Shown here: piece after piece, positions 1 through 5,312 of the stretch
How positions within the stretch are numbered: the first letter of the stretch is position 1
Layout: each line of letters starts with the position of its first letter
Translations under genes and position numbers: made by a program
Assembly: GCA_041628615.1 (NCBI GenBank)
Contig: JBFKOW010000160.1
Location: 1-7,698 of the forward strand
Length of the DNA stretch: 7,698 bases
Source: JAMWZF01 sp041628615
GTDB taxonomy: Bacteria > Pseudomonadota > Alphaproteobacteria > Rhodobacterales > Rhodobacteraceae
Direction: 5' to 3'
Notes under the pieces: generated by a model
Told to the model about the DNA's origin: nothing
What the model saw: the letters and a program-made list of their open reading frames with translations, nothing else
The model's database searches: none

Positions 1-1726
1 CCCAGTCGTCGGGGTTGTGGTCGTTGCCGAGGAACCGCTCCTTGGCGCCCTCGGCGTACCAGCAGTCGGCCCCCTCGGCCTCGAAGGCCTCGCAGATGCG
101 GGCGTTGACCGCCGGGTCGCGCAGCAGGAAGTCCGGATCGGTGGGCAGCGCGCCCTTCCTGGTGAAGCAGGTCAGCGGCACGCCCCAGGCGCGCTGCCGC
201 GACAGCACCCAGTCGGGCCGGCTCTCGACCATCGAATAGAGCCGGTTGCGCCCGGATTTCGGCCACCAGGTCACCAGTTCGTCGATCGACCGCAGGGCGC
301 GTTCGCGGATCGTGGTTCCCATCTCGCCCATGCCGTCGTCGAGCGGCGCGTCGATGGACGCGAACCATTGCGGCGTGTTGCGGTAGATGATCGGCGCCTT
401 GGACCGCCAGCTGTGCGGATAGGAGTGCTTGATCTTGCCCCGCGCCAGCAATCCGCCGACCTCGACCAGCTTGTCGATCACCGCGGCGTTGGCGTCGCCT
501 TCCTTGCCGTTCGGCTTGAGGATCGCGGTGCCGCCGAAGAACGGCAGGTCGGGCCGGAAGGTGCCGTCGTCCATCACGTTCCAGGTGATGACCTGGTCGA
601 GCATCCCGAGATCGCGGTAAAGCTCGAACTCCTCCATCCCGTGGGACGGGGCGCAGTGGACGAAGCCGGTGCCCTCGGTGTCGGTGACGAAATCCGCGGC
701 GCGGAAGTCGCGCGGGTCGTCCCATTCGCCGTTCGCGCCCTCGGCCCCGGCGAGAGGGTGCGACAGACGAAGACCGGCAAGCTCGTCCGCCGTCACGTCT
801 CGCACCCGGCGATACATCGTCTCGTCCAGCCGGGCGCGGCCCAGCACGTCGGCGGCCAGCGCGTCGGCCAGAAGATAGCGATCTCCGATCTCGGCCCAGC
901 ACTGCTCGGGCCGTCCGGTGACCTCGTAGAGCCCGTAAACGATGCCCTCGCCATAGACCACCGCCTTGTTCGACGGCAGGGTCCAGGGCGTTGTGGTCCA
1001 GATCACCACGTGGGCTCCGGCCAGCGGGTGGTCGTTGGGCTCGAACACCTTGAACTTCACCCAGACCGTGAAGCTTTCCTTGTCGTGGTATTCCACCTCG
1101 GCCTCGGCCAGCGCGGTCCGCTCCACCGGCGACCACATCACCGGCTTGGAGCCCTGGTAGAGCGTGCCGTTCATCAGGAACTTCATGAAGTCCTCGGCGA
1201 TCACCCGCTCGGCGTGGAAATCCATCGTCAGGTAGGGGTCGTCCCAGGTGCCGGTGACGCCCAGCCGCTTGAATTCGTCCCGCTGCACGTCGATCCAGTG
1301 TTCGGCGAAGCGGCGGCATTCCTGACGGAAGTCGATCACCGGGACCTCGTCCTTGTCGCGGCCCTTCTGGCGGTACTGCTCCTCGATCTTCCACTCGATC
1401 GGCAGGCCGTGGCAGTCCCAACCGGGGACATAGCGGCTGTCGTAGCCCATCATCTGGTGGGATCGGACCACGAAGTCCTTCAGCGTCTTGTTCAGCGCGT
1501 GGCCGATATGCAGGTGGCCGTTGGCGTAGGGCGGGCCGTCATGCAGGGTGAAGGGCTTGCGGCCCTCCTTCTCGCGCAGCCGGTCGTAGACCTTCAGGTC
1601 GGCCCAGCGGGCCAGCCACTCGGGCTCGCGCTTGGGCAGGCCCGCGCGCATCGGGAAATCGGTCTGCGGCAGGTTCAGGGTCGACTTGTAGTCGGGGGCG
1701 GTCTGGTCGGGCGTGTCGGCGCACAT
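1..1726 (-). CDS. ileS: Isoleucyl-tRNA synthetase, N-terminal 575 residues (C-terminus off the left edge)
   Basis: Cytoplasmic class Ia aminoacyl-tRNA synthetase; it charges tRNA-Ile with isoleucine using ATP and hydrolyses mis-activated valine in an inserted CP1 editing domain. Seen here: the ATP-binding HIGH motif at residues 73-76 (within NGHLHIGHALNK); the synthetase motif PGWDCHGLPIEWK at about 101-113; the threonine-rich editing motif WTTTPWTLPSNKA at about 243-255; the second editing motif GTGFVHCAPSHG at about 352-363; and the return to the Rossmann fold with HSYPHSWRSKAP (434-445) and SRQRAWGVP (509-517). The KMSKS loop, anticodon-binding domain and any C-terminal zinc site lie beyond the window. 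Bacterial IleRS is usually about 930-1000 residues, so roughly 60% is present. The ATG at 1726 is supported by GAGGAG seven bases upstream. Residue 366 is Glu where E. coli has the editing Asp342. Identity is certain. Confidence 0.98.
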   Translation of the reverse strand, partial: MCADTPDQTAPDYKSTLNLPQTDFPMRAGLPKREPEWLARWADLKVYDRLREKEGRKPFTLHDGPPYANGHLHIGHALNKTLKDFVVRSHQMMGYDSRYVPGWDCHGLPIEWKIEEQYRQKGRDKDEVPVIDFRQECRRFAEHWIDVQRDEFKRLGVTGTWDDPYLTMDFHAERVIAEDFMKFLMNGTLYQGSKPVMWSPVERTALAEAEVEYHDKESFTVWVKFKVFEPNDHPLAGAHVVIWTTTPWTLPSNKAVVYGEGIVYGLYEVTGRPEQCWAEIGDRYLLADALAADVLGRARLDETMYRRVRDVTADELAGLRLSHPLAGAEGANGEWDDPRDFRAADFVTDTEGTGFVHCAPSHGMEEFELYRDLGMLDQVITWNVMDDGTFRPDLPFFGGTAILKPNGKEGDANAAVIDKLVEVGGLLARGKIKHSYPHSWRSKAPIIYRNTPQWFASIDAPLDDGMGEMGTTIRERALRSIDELVTWWPKSGRNRLYSMVESRPDWVLSRQRAWGVPLTCFTRKGALPTDPDFLLRDPAVNARICEAFEAEGADCWYAEGAKERFLGNDHNPDDW

Positions 1727-1733
1727 CGCGGCG

Positions 1734-1739
1734 CTCCTC
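1734..1739 (-). promoter_or_regulatory. Ribosome binding site of ileS
   Basis: GAGGAG on the minus strand, with a 7-base spacer to the ATG at 1726. It is a strong anti-16S match and fixes the ileS start. Confidence 0.85.
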
Positions 1740-1760
1740 GTCGGCAATCGTCGGATCGGG

Positions 1761-1788
1761 GGAATATCAGGGCGGTGCGAAGGCTCAA
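1761..1788 (-). promoter_or_regulatory. Candidate sigma-70 promoter for ileS
   Basis: On the minus strand, TTGAGC (1783-1788) is separated by 16 bases from TATTCC (1761-1766). A TG one base before the -10 (TGATATTCC) gives an extended -10 arrangement. Transcription would begin near 1754, leaving a leader of about 28 bases that contains the GAGGAG site. This is an inference from consensus matching only. It suggests that ileS does not depend on read-through from the transporter gene upstream. Confidence 0.5.
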
Positions 1789-1797
1789 GCACCTTTT

Positions 1798-1826
1798 CCC
1801 GGCGGCTCTGCAGTCAGAGCGCCGGG
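1798..1826. repeat. Strong imperfect inverted repeat (stem 12 bp, loop CAGT) between the transporter gene and ileS
   Basis: On the plus strand the left arm is CCCGGCGGCTCTG (1798-1810), the loop CAGT and the right arm CAGAGCGCCGGG (1815-1826). The arms are complementary over 12 bp with one bulged G. The repeat lies about 95 bp after the transporter stop codon and 9 bp upstream of the proposed ileS -35. In the minus-strand transcript the hairpin is followed by AAAAGG, not a U-run, so it is not a textbook intrinsic terminator. It could act as a 3'-end stabiliser, a factor-assisted terminator or an operator. Confidence 0.6.
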
Positions 1827-1900
1827 CCGATAATTCGCAGGCAGTGCGTCGGACGGTCCATGACCGCCGGATTAGCGCCGGTCGGCGGGATCGGCAAGTC

Positions 1901-1920
1901 CGCCGCGCCGCGGCGCGGCG
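1901..1920. repeat. Perfect 20-bp all-G/C palindrome directly after the transporter stop codon
   Basis: CGCCGCGCCGCGGCGCGGCG is its own reverse complement. It is built from two CGCCG units followed by two CGGCG units, and it abuts the stop codon (1921-1923) of the minus-strand transporter gene. In RNA it could form an 8-bp stem closed by a 4-base loop, so it is a natural candidate for the 3' end structure of the ycjX-ycjF-transporter message. No U-tract follows. Confidence 0.6.
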
Positions 1921-2631
1921 CTAGACGGCGAACAGGCTGCCCACGACATAGGCGATGGCCGCCGCAACCCCGCCGATCAGCAGGGTTTCGCCCCCGGATC
2001 GCCACCACGGGGCGAGCGACCAGCGGCTTTTCCAGACCCCGACCGTGAAGAACATCGTCATGGTCAGCGCGACCGACCAGCCGAACGCGTCGGGCGATCC
2101 GGCGAGGAACGGCAGGAGCGGCACCAGCCCGGCCACGAGGAAGGCGGCGAAGGTGGCCAGCGCCGCCCGGATCGGCGCCGGGTCGACCGCCGACAGCCCG
2201 TATTCGCCCTCCATCATCAGCGCGATCCAGCGTTCGTGGTTGGCGGTGATCGCGGCGGTCGCATCCTCGAGAACGGGGCCGGACAGACCCTTCTGCCGCA
2301 GGATCTCGCGGACTTCCTGCCGTTCGCCGTCGGGATTGTCGCGGATGTGGCGTTCCTCGACCCGGCGCAGCCGCCGGATCTCGTCCAGTTCGGCCTTGGT
2401 GCCGGAATAGTTGCCGGCGGCCATCGAGAAGCCGTCGGCCAGCACGTTGGCGATCCCGAGCGCGACGATCACGAAGGGCGGCAGCCCGGCCCCGGCCACC
2501 CCGGCCACGATGGCGAAGGTGGTGACCGACCCGTCGATCGCGCCGTAGACGATGTCGCGCAGGTGGCCGCGGCCCGGCGGCGCGCCGATCCGGGCCGCGA
2601 TCTCGGCCCTCGAATGTCCGTGTTCCTTCAT
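1921..2631 (-). CDS. VIT1/CCC1-family iron/manganese transporter (membrane protein)
   Basis: Predicted inner-membrane Fe2+/Mn2+ transporter of the VIT1/CCC1 (DUF125) family; relatives move cytosolic iron or manganese out of the cytoplasm. At 236 aa it has the usual length. Seen: the family signature LRDIVYGAIDGSVTTFAIVAG at about 24-44 with Asp33; a second helix with NVLADGFSMAAGNY at about 62-75 including Met70; a hydrophilic, acidic cytosolic stretch at about 76-150 (Glu92, Glu103, Glu106, Met139, Glu143); and three C-terminal membrane segments at about 154-177, 184-204 and 213-234. It has no N-terminal ferritin-like domain, so it is not MbfA. The ATG at 2631 gives the expected N-terminus, but I see no good ribosome binding site. 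The gene lies 79 bp downstream of ycjF on the same strand, so co-transcription is possible. The direction and metal are inferred from the family. Confidence 0.92.
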   Translation of the reverse strand: MKEHGHSRAEIAARIGAPPGRGHLRDIVYGAIDGSVTTFAIVAGVAGAGLPPFVIVALGIANVLADGFSMAAGNYSGTKAELDEIRRLRRVEERHIRDNPDGERQEVREILRQKGLSGPVLEDATAAITANHERWIALMMEGEYGLSAVDPAPIRAALATFAAFLVAGLVPLLPFLAGSPDAFGWSVALTMTMFFTVGVWKSRWSLAPWWRSGGETLLIGGVAAAIAYVVGSLFAV

Positions 2632-2634
2632 GGC

Positions 2635-2650
2635 ACGGGTCTAGCCCCGT
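2635..2650. repeat. Short inverted repeat just upstream of the transporter start codon
   Basis: ACGGG (2635-2639) and CCCGT (2646-2650) are complementary around a 6-base loop. The repeat ends three bases before the minus-strand ATG at 2631, where a ribosome binding site would normally sit. A 5-bp stem is weak evidence on its own in DNA this rich in G and C. Confidence 0.3.
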
Positions 2651-2710
2651 CGCGCCCCGCCCGGCCTTGCGCCAGATCAATCCGCGCGGCGCGGCCGCGA
2701 GAAGTCCGCC

Positions 2711-3718
2711 TCAGGTCGCGCCGCCGCCCTGGCCGAACAGGCCGGCCAGCGCCCGCCGCACGAGGCCGGTGACCCCCGGCCGGCGGCCCGCCGAGAACGG
2801 CAGCGGCCGGCAGACCTCCATCGCCGCGACCCCCACCCGCGCGGTCAGCGCGCCGTTGATGACCCCCTCGCCGAAGCGGCGCGACACCTTGGCCAGCACC
2901 CCGCCCCCCGCGACCGATCCGATCAGGTCGTCGCCCACCGCCACCGCGCCGGTGGCCACCAGGTGGCTGAGCACCGCACGGGTCAGCCGCCACGATCCCA
3001 GCACCCCCGACCGGCCGCCGTAGATCTCGGCGATCCGGCGGATCATCCGCAGGTTGGAAGCCAGCGCCGCCACCACGTCGGCCAGCGCCAGCGGCACCAG
3101 CGCAGTCACGGTGGCGACCTGCCGCGCGGCGGCCTCCACCTCGGCCACGGCCAGCCGGTCGAGCGGGGCGAGGACCTCGGCCTCGGCAAGGGCGAGCAGG
3201 GTGTCGGCGTCGAGCACCTCGCCACCCCTTTCGGCCAGCCTGCCCGCGCCCCATCCGGTTTCGGGACGGGCGCGGTAGAGCCCGAGCAGCCGGTCCACCA
3301 CCCGCCGCGCCGCCGCCAGATCGGCGTCGGCCAGCGCGGCGTCGGCGGCCTCGCGGAGATCGTCGAGCCGGGCCAGCCGGGCGAAGGCGGCCAGCTCCCG
3401 CACAGACAGGGCGAGCAGGACCACGCCGAACACCGCCGCGAAGGCCAGCGCCAGCGTGCCCAGCAACGGCGCGCGGGCGAACAGGCCGGTAATCGCGTCC
3501 CACAGCGCCACCCCGGCCAGCACCGCCACCAGCCCGGAGAGCGAGGCCCAGAACCACCGCGCCAGCGCCGAGCGGGGCCGCGCCGCGCGCACCGCGGCGC
3601 GTTGCAGGGCGGTCTCGGCAAGGGCCTCCGGGCCGGTCTCGGGCACCGGCGGGGCCTCGGCGGGGGAGACCTGGCTTGCGGAGTCCTCGATGTCGATCAG
3701 GACCGGCCCCCTGCTCAT
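2711..3718 (-). CDS. ycjF: YcjF-like inner-membrane protein (DUF697 / TIGR01620 family)
   Basis: Protein of 335 aa (E. coli YcjF is about 353 aa) of unproven biochemical function; in enterobacteria the ycjXF pair belongs to the phage-shock (psp) regulon. Layout: an acidic, proline-rich N-terminal tail (1-50); two membrane helices at about 55-78 and 84-106; a helical, Ala/Asp/Glu-rich soluble region at about 108-200; and a C-terminal hydrophobic DUF697-type region at about 200-310, with NLRMIRRIAEIYG at 222-234 and a Gly-rich GSVAGGG stretch near 267-273. The ATG at 3718 is preferred because GGAGAGG lies 8 bases upstream; a GTG at 3727 would overlap that site. The gene follows ycjX by 67 bp. 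Assignment rests on the adjacent YcjX, the two-TM layout and the C-terminal motif, so the family is likely but the function is open. Confidence 0.85.
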   Translation of the reverse strand: MSRGPVLIDIEDSASQVSPAEAPPVPETGPEALAETALQRAAVRAARPRSALARWFWASLSGLVAVLAGVALWDAITGLFARAPLLGTLALAFAAVFGVVLLALSVRELAAFARLARLDDLREAADAALADADLAAARRVVDRLLGLYRARPETGWGAGRLAERGGEVLDADTLLALAEAEVLAPLDRLAVAEVEAAARQVATVTALVPLALADVVAALASNLRMIRRIAEIYGGRSGVLGSWRLTRAVLSHLVATGAVAVGDDLIGSVAGGGVLAKVSRRFGEGVINGALTARVGVAAMEVCRPLPFSAGRRPGVTGLVRRALAGLFGQGGGAT

Positions 3719-3726
3719 CGTGCGCA

Positions 3727-3733
3727 CCTCTCC
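3727..3733 (-). promoter_or_regulatory. Ribosome binding site of ycjF
   Basis: GGAGAGG on the minus strand, with an 8-base spacer to the ATG at 3718. It rules out the in-frame GTG at 3727 as the start. The same heptamer and spacing precede ycjX. Confidence 0.8.
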
Positions 3734-3749
3734 GGGGCGGGCCGCAGCG

Positions 3750-3777
3750 CCGGCCTGCGGGGGCCGCGCAAGGCCGG
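3750..3777. repeat. Inverted repeat in the ycjX-ycjF intercistronic gap
   Basis: CCGGCCTGCG (3750-3759) pairs with CGCAAGGCCGG (3767-3777) over 10 bp with one bulged A, around a 7-base loop. A further three pairs are possible outside it with a second bulge. It fills most of the 67-bp gap between the ycjX stop (3786-3788) and the ycjF ribosome binding site. No U-run follows on the minus strand, so it is more likely an intercistronic stabilising or attenuating hairpin than a full terminator. Confidence 0.5.
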
Positions 3778-3785
3778 ACGCCCGC

Positions 3786-5201
3786 TCATATCCGGTCCCC
3801 GATCAGGAAGTCCGCCGCCCGGTCCAGCCGGATATGCGGCGGTCCCTCGCCCGGACGCAGGGTCAGCGGCGCCGGGGCGAACCGCATCGCGCCGTAGTCG
3901 CCGTCGAGCCATTTCTCCGCGCCGCTCCGGGCCGGGGCCAGCAGCCGGGCCGGATCCTCGGGCAATGCGCCGGGATGGAACGCCGCCTGCCGCCCGCCAT
4001 CGAGCAGCCGGCCCCGGACGACGTCGAGCGCCTCCCCGGCGTGCTGCACCGTGTCCTCGGTGGTGGTCCGCAGGGCGGCGATCGACAGCGCCCTGGTCTC
4101 GGCCCCGGCGAAACGGGCGCGGTCCCGGGCCTCGCGCAGCAGCGCCTCGGTGATCGCGGTCAGCCGGGGGTGCTGGGAATGGTGCAGGTGGTCGGCCTTG
4201 GTGGCGGCGAACAGGATCCGGTCCACCCGCCGGCCCTGCAGCAGCCGGGTGAGAAAGGCGTTCCGCCCCGGCCGGAAGGCGGCGAGGATATCGGCCAGCG
4301 TGCCGCGCATGTCCTCGAGCGCCTGCGGCCCGGCATGGATCGCGCCCAGCACGTCGACCAGCACCACCTGGCGGTCGATCCGGGCGAAATGGTCCCGGAA
4401 GAAGGGCCGGACGACGTTGGACTTGTAGCTCTCGAAGCGCCGCTCGAACTCGCGCCAAAGCGACCGGCGGCCGGCATTGGCGGGCCGGGGCAGCGGCGCG
4501 AAGGTCAGCACCGGCGAACCTTCGAGATCGCCGGGCAGCAGGAACCGGCCCGGGGTGCAGTCGGATTGCCCGGCGTCGCGGGCGGCCTTCAGGTAGCCGG
4601 TGAAGGCGGCGGCGAGCACCTCGGCCCGCGCCTCGTCCAGCGGCGCGGCCGGATCGGCGGCGTCCAGCGCGGCCCGGAACTCCGCCCCGGCGGCGCGCGC
4701 CGCGATCCGCGCCAGCACCTCCTGCGACCAGCGCGCGTAATCCTTGTCGAGCAGGCCGAGGTCGAGCAGCCATTCCCCCGGATAGTCGACGATGTCGAGA
4801 TGCACGGTGCGCGGCCCCTGCAGCCCGGACAGCAGGCCGCCGGGCTGGACCTTGAAGGACAGCCGCAGCTGGCTGACCCGGCGGGTGCCCTCGGGCCAGT
4901 GCGGCTCGGGCGCGGTCACGGCGGCAAGGTGGTCCTCGTAGCGGAAGCGCGGCACGGTGTCGTCGGGCTGCGGCTGCAGCCAGGCCGCCTGGATCGCCCC
5001 CGACGCCGAGGCCCGGAACGCCGGCATCCGGCCCCGGTCCATCAGGTTGGCCACCAGCGAGGTGATGAACACGGTCTTGCCCGCGCGCGACAGGCCGGTG
5101 ACGCCGAGCCGGATCACGCTGTCGGTGAACGGCGCGGCCAGCGTGCCGGCCACCGCCTCGACGCTGCGGCTGATCCCGTCGGCCAGTGTCGCGATCACCA
5201 C
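3786..5201 (-). CDS. ycjX: YcjX-family P-loop NTPase (GTPase-like, DUF463)
   Basis: Cytoplasmic P-loop NTPase of 471 aa (E. coli YcjX is about 465 aa), a member of the phage-shock-associated YcjX/DUF463 family; the cellular role is not established. Seen: Walker A GLSRAGKT at residues 36-43, inside the family signature IRLGVTGLSRAGKTVFITSL; a G3-like DIVDYPGEW at 136-144, with Asp139 and Gly142; and a G4-like TKAD at 334-337 after a hydrophobic strand (RILFAA), which favours guanine nucleotides. The reading frame is open to 5561, but the 120 extra codons are not family-like and overlap truA. The GTG at 5201 has GGAGAGG 8 bases upstream; a second GTG at 5198 is possible. Stop at 3786; ycjF follows by 67 bp and is probably co-transcribed. 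truA is divergent. The family is confident; GTP specificity is inferred. Confidence 0.92.
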   Translation of the reverse strand: MVIATLADGISRSVEAVAGTLAAPFTDSVIRLGVTGLSRAGKTVFITSLVANLMDRGRMPAFRASASGAIQAAWLQPQPDDTVPRFRYEDHLAAVTAPEPHWPEGTRRVSQLRLSFKVQPGGLLSGLQGPRTVHLDIVDYPGEWLLDLGLLDKDYARWSQEVLARIAARAAGAEFRAALDAADPAAPLDEARAEVLAAAFTGYLKAARDAGQSDCTPGRFLLPGDLEGSPVLTFAPLPRPANAGRRSLWREFERRFESYKSNVVRPFFRDHFARIDRQVVLVDVLGAIHAGPQALEDMRGTLADILAAFRPGRNAFLTRLLQGRRVDRILFAATKADHLHHSQHPRLTAITEALLREARDRARFAGAETRALSIAALRTTTEDTVQHAGEALDVVRGRLLDGGRQAAFHPGALPEDPARLLAPARSGAEKWLDGDYGAMRFAPAPLTLRPGEGPPHIRLDRAADFLIGDRI

Positions 5202-5209
5202 GTCCGCCG

Positions 5210-5216
5210 CCTCTCC
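5210..5216 (-). promoter_or_regulatory. Ribosome binding site of ycjX, supporting a GTG start
   Basis: GGAGAGG on the minus strand, with an 8-base spacer to the GTG at 5201. This site, and the loss of family resemblance further upstream, decide the start in a frame that stays open for 120 more codons. Confidence 0.8.
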
Positions 5217-5241
5217 GTTCCGTTCCGGTTCGTTCGGGCGC

Positions 5242-5247
5242 AAGATA
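5242..5247 (-). promoter_or_regulatory. Possible -10 element for ycjX
   Basis: TATCTT on the minus strand, 40 bases upstream of the GTG start, resembles a sigma-70 -10. The sequence 17-18 bases further up (TGTCCT/CTGTCC) is a poor -35, so either an activator or another sigma factor would be needed. This is a weak call. Confidence 0.25.
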
Positions 5248-5273
5248 GGCACGGCCCGCGCCGGAGGACAGGA

Positions 5274-5302
5274 TTGATTTCCCCGGTCCCGGCCCCTATG
5301 GC
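5274..5302 (+). promoter_or_regulatory. Candidate sigma-70 promoter for truA, suggesting a leaderless mRNA
   Basis: TTGATT (5274-5279) is followed after exactly 17 bases by TATGGC (5297-5302). Only 8 bases (5303-5310) separate the -10 from the truA ATG, so transcription would start at or within a base or two of the start codon. No Shine-Dalgarno-like purine run precedes the ATG at a usable distance. Both facts point to a leaderless transcript. The call comes from consensus matching alone. Confidence 0.5.
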
Positions 5303-5312
5303 CCCGGGCCAT
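5298..5312. repeat. Inverted repeat ATGGCC-CCG-GGCCAT overlapping the truA start codon
   Basis: A 6-bp perfect stem with a 3-base spacer; the right arm includes the first two bases of the truA ATG. It overlaps the proposed -10. It could be an operator, or it would sequester the start codon in any transcript that begins further upstream. In such GC-rich DNA it may also be chance. Confidence 0.35.

Noticed and set aside
1798..1826. Classical Rho-independent terminator
   Set aside because: The hairpin is strong, but no U-run follows it on either strand: AAAAGG follows on the minus strand and CCGATAA on the plus strand.
17..1924. 635-codon open frame on the plus strand opposite ileS
   Set aside because: It is antisense to unmistakable IleRS sequence and its translation is low-complexity Val/Gly/Arg/His text with no domain. 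Long antisense open frames are expected where third codon positions are nearly all G or C.
1814..2680. 288-codon minus-strand frame overlapping the transporter gene
   Set aside because: It is out of frame with the VIT-family protein, whose signature motifs and membrane segments are all in the other frame; this one is Arg/Gly-rich noise.
2963..4153. 396-codon plus-strand frame opposite ycjF/ycjX
   Set aside because: Antisense and rich in Arg/Gly/Pro/His/Gln, with no motif; it conflicts with the supported genes on the other strand.
5263..5280. GGAGG followed by TTG at 5274 as a gene start upstream of truA
   Set aside because: That TTG is in a different frame from truA and leads only into the antisense-type shadow frame ending at 5600. 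The TTGATT there is better read as a -35 element.
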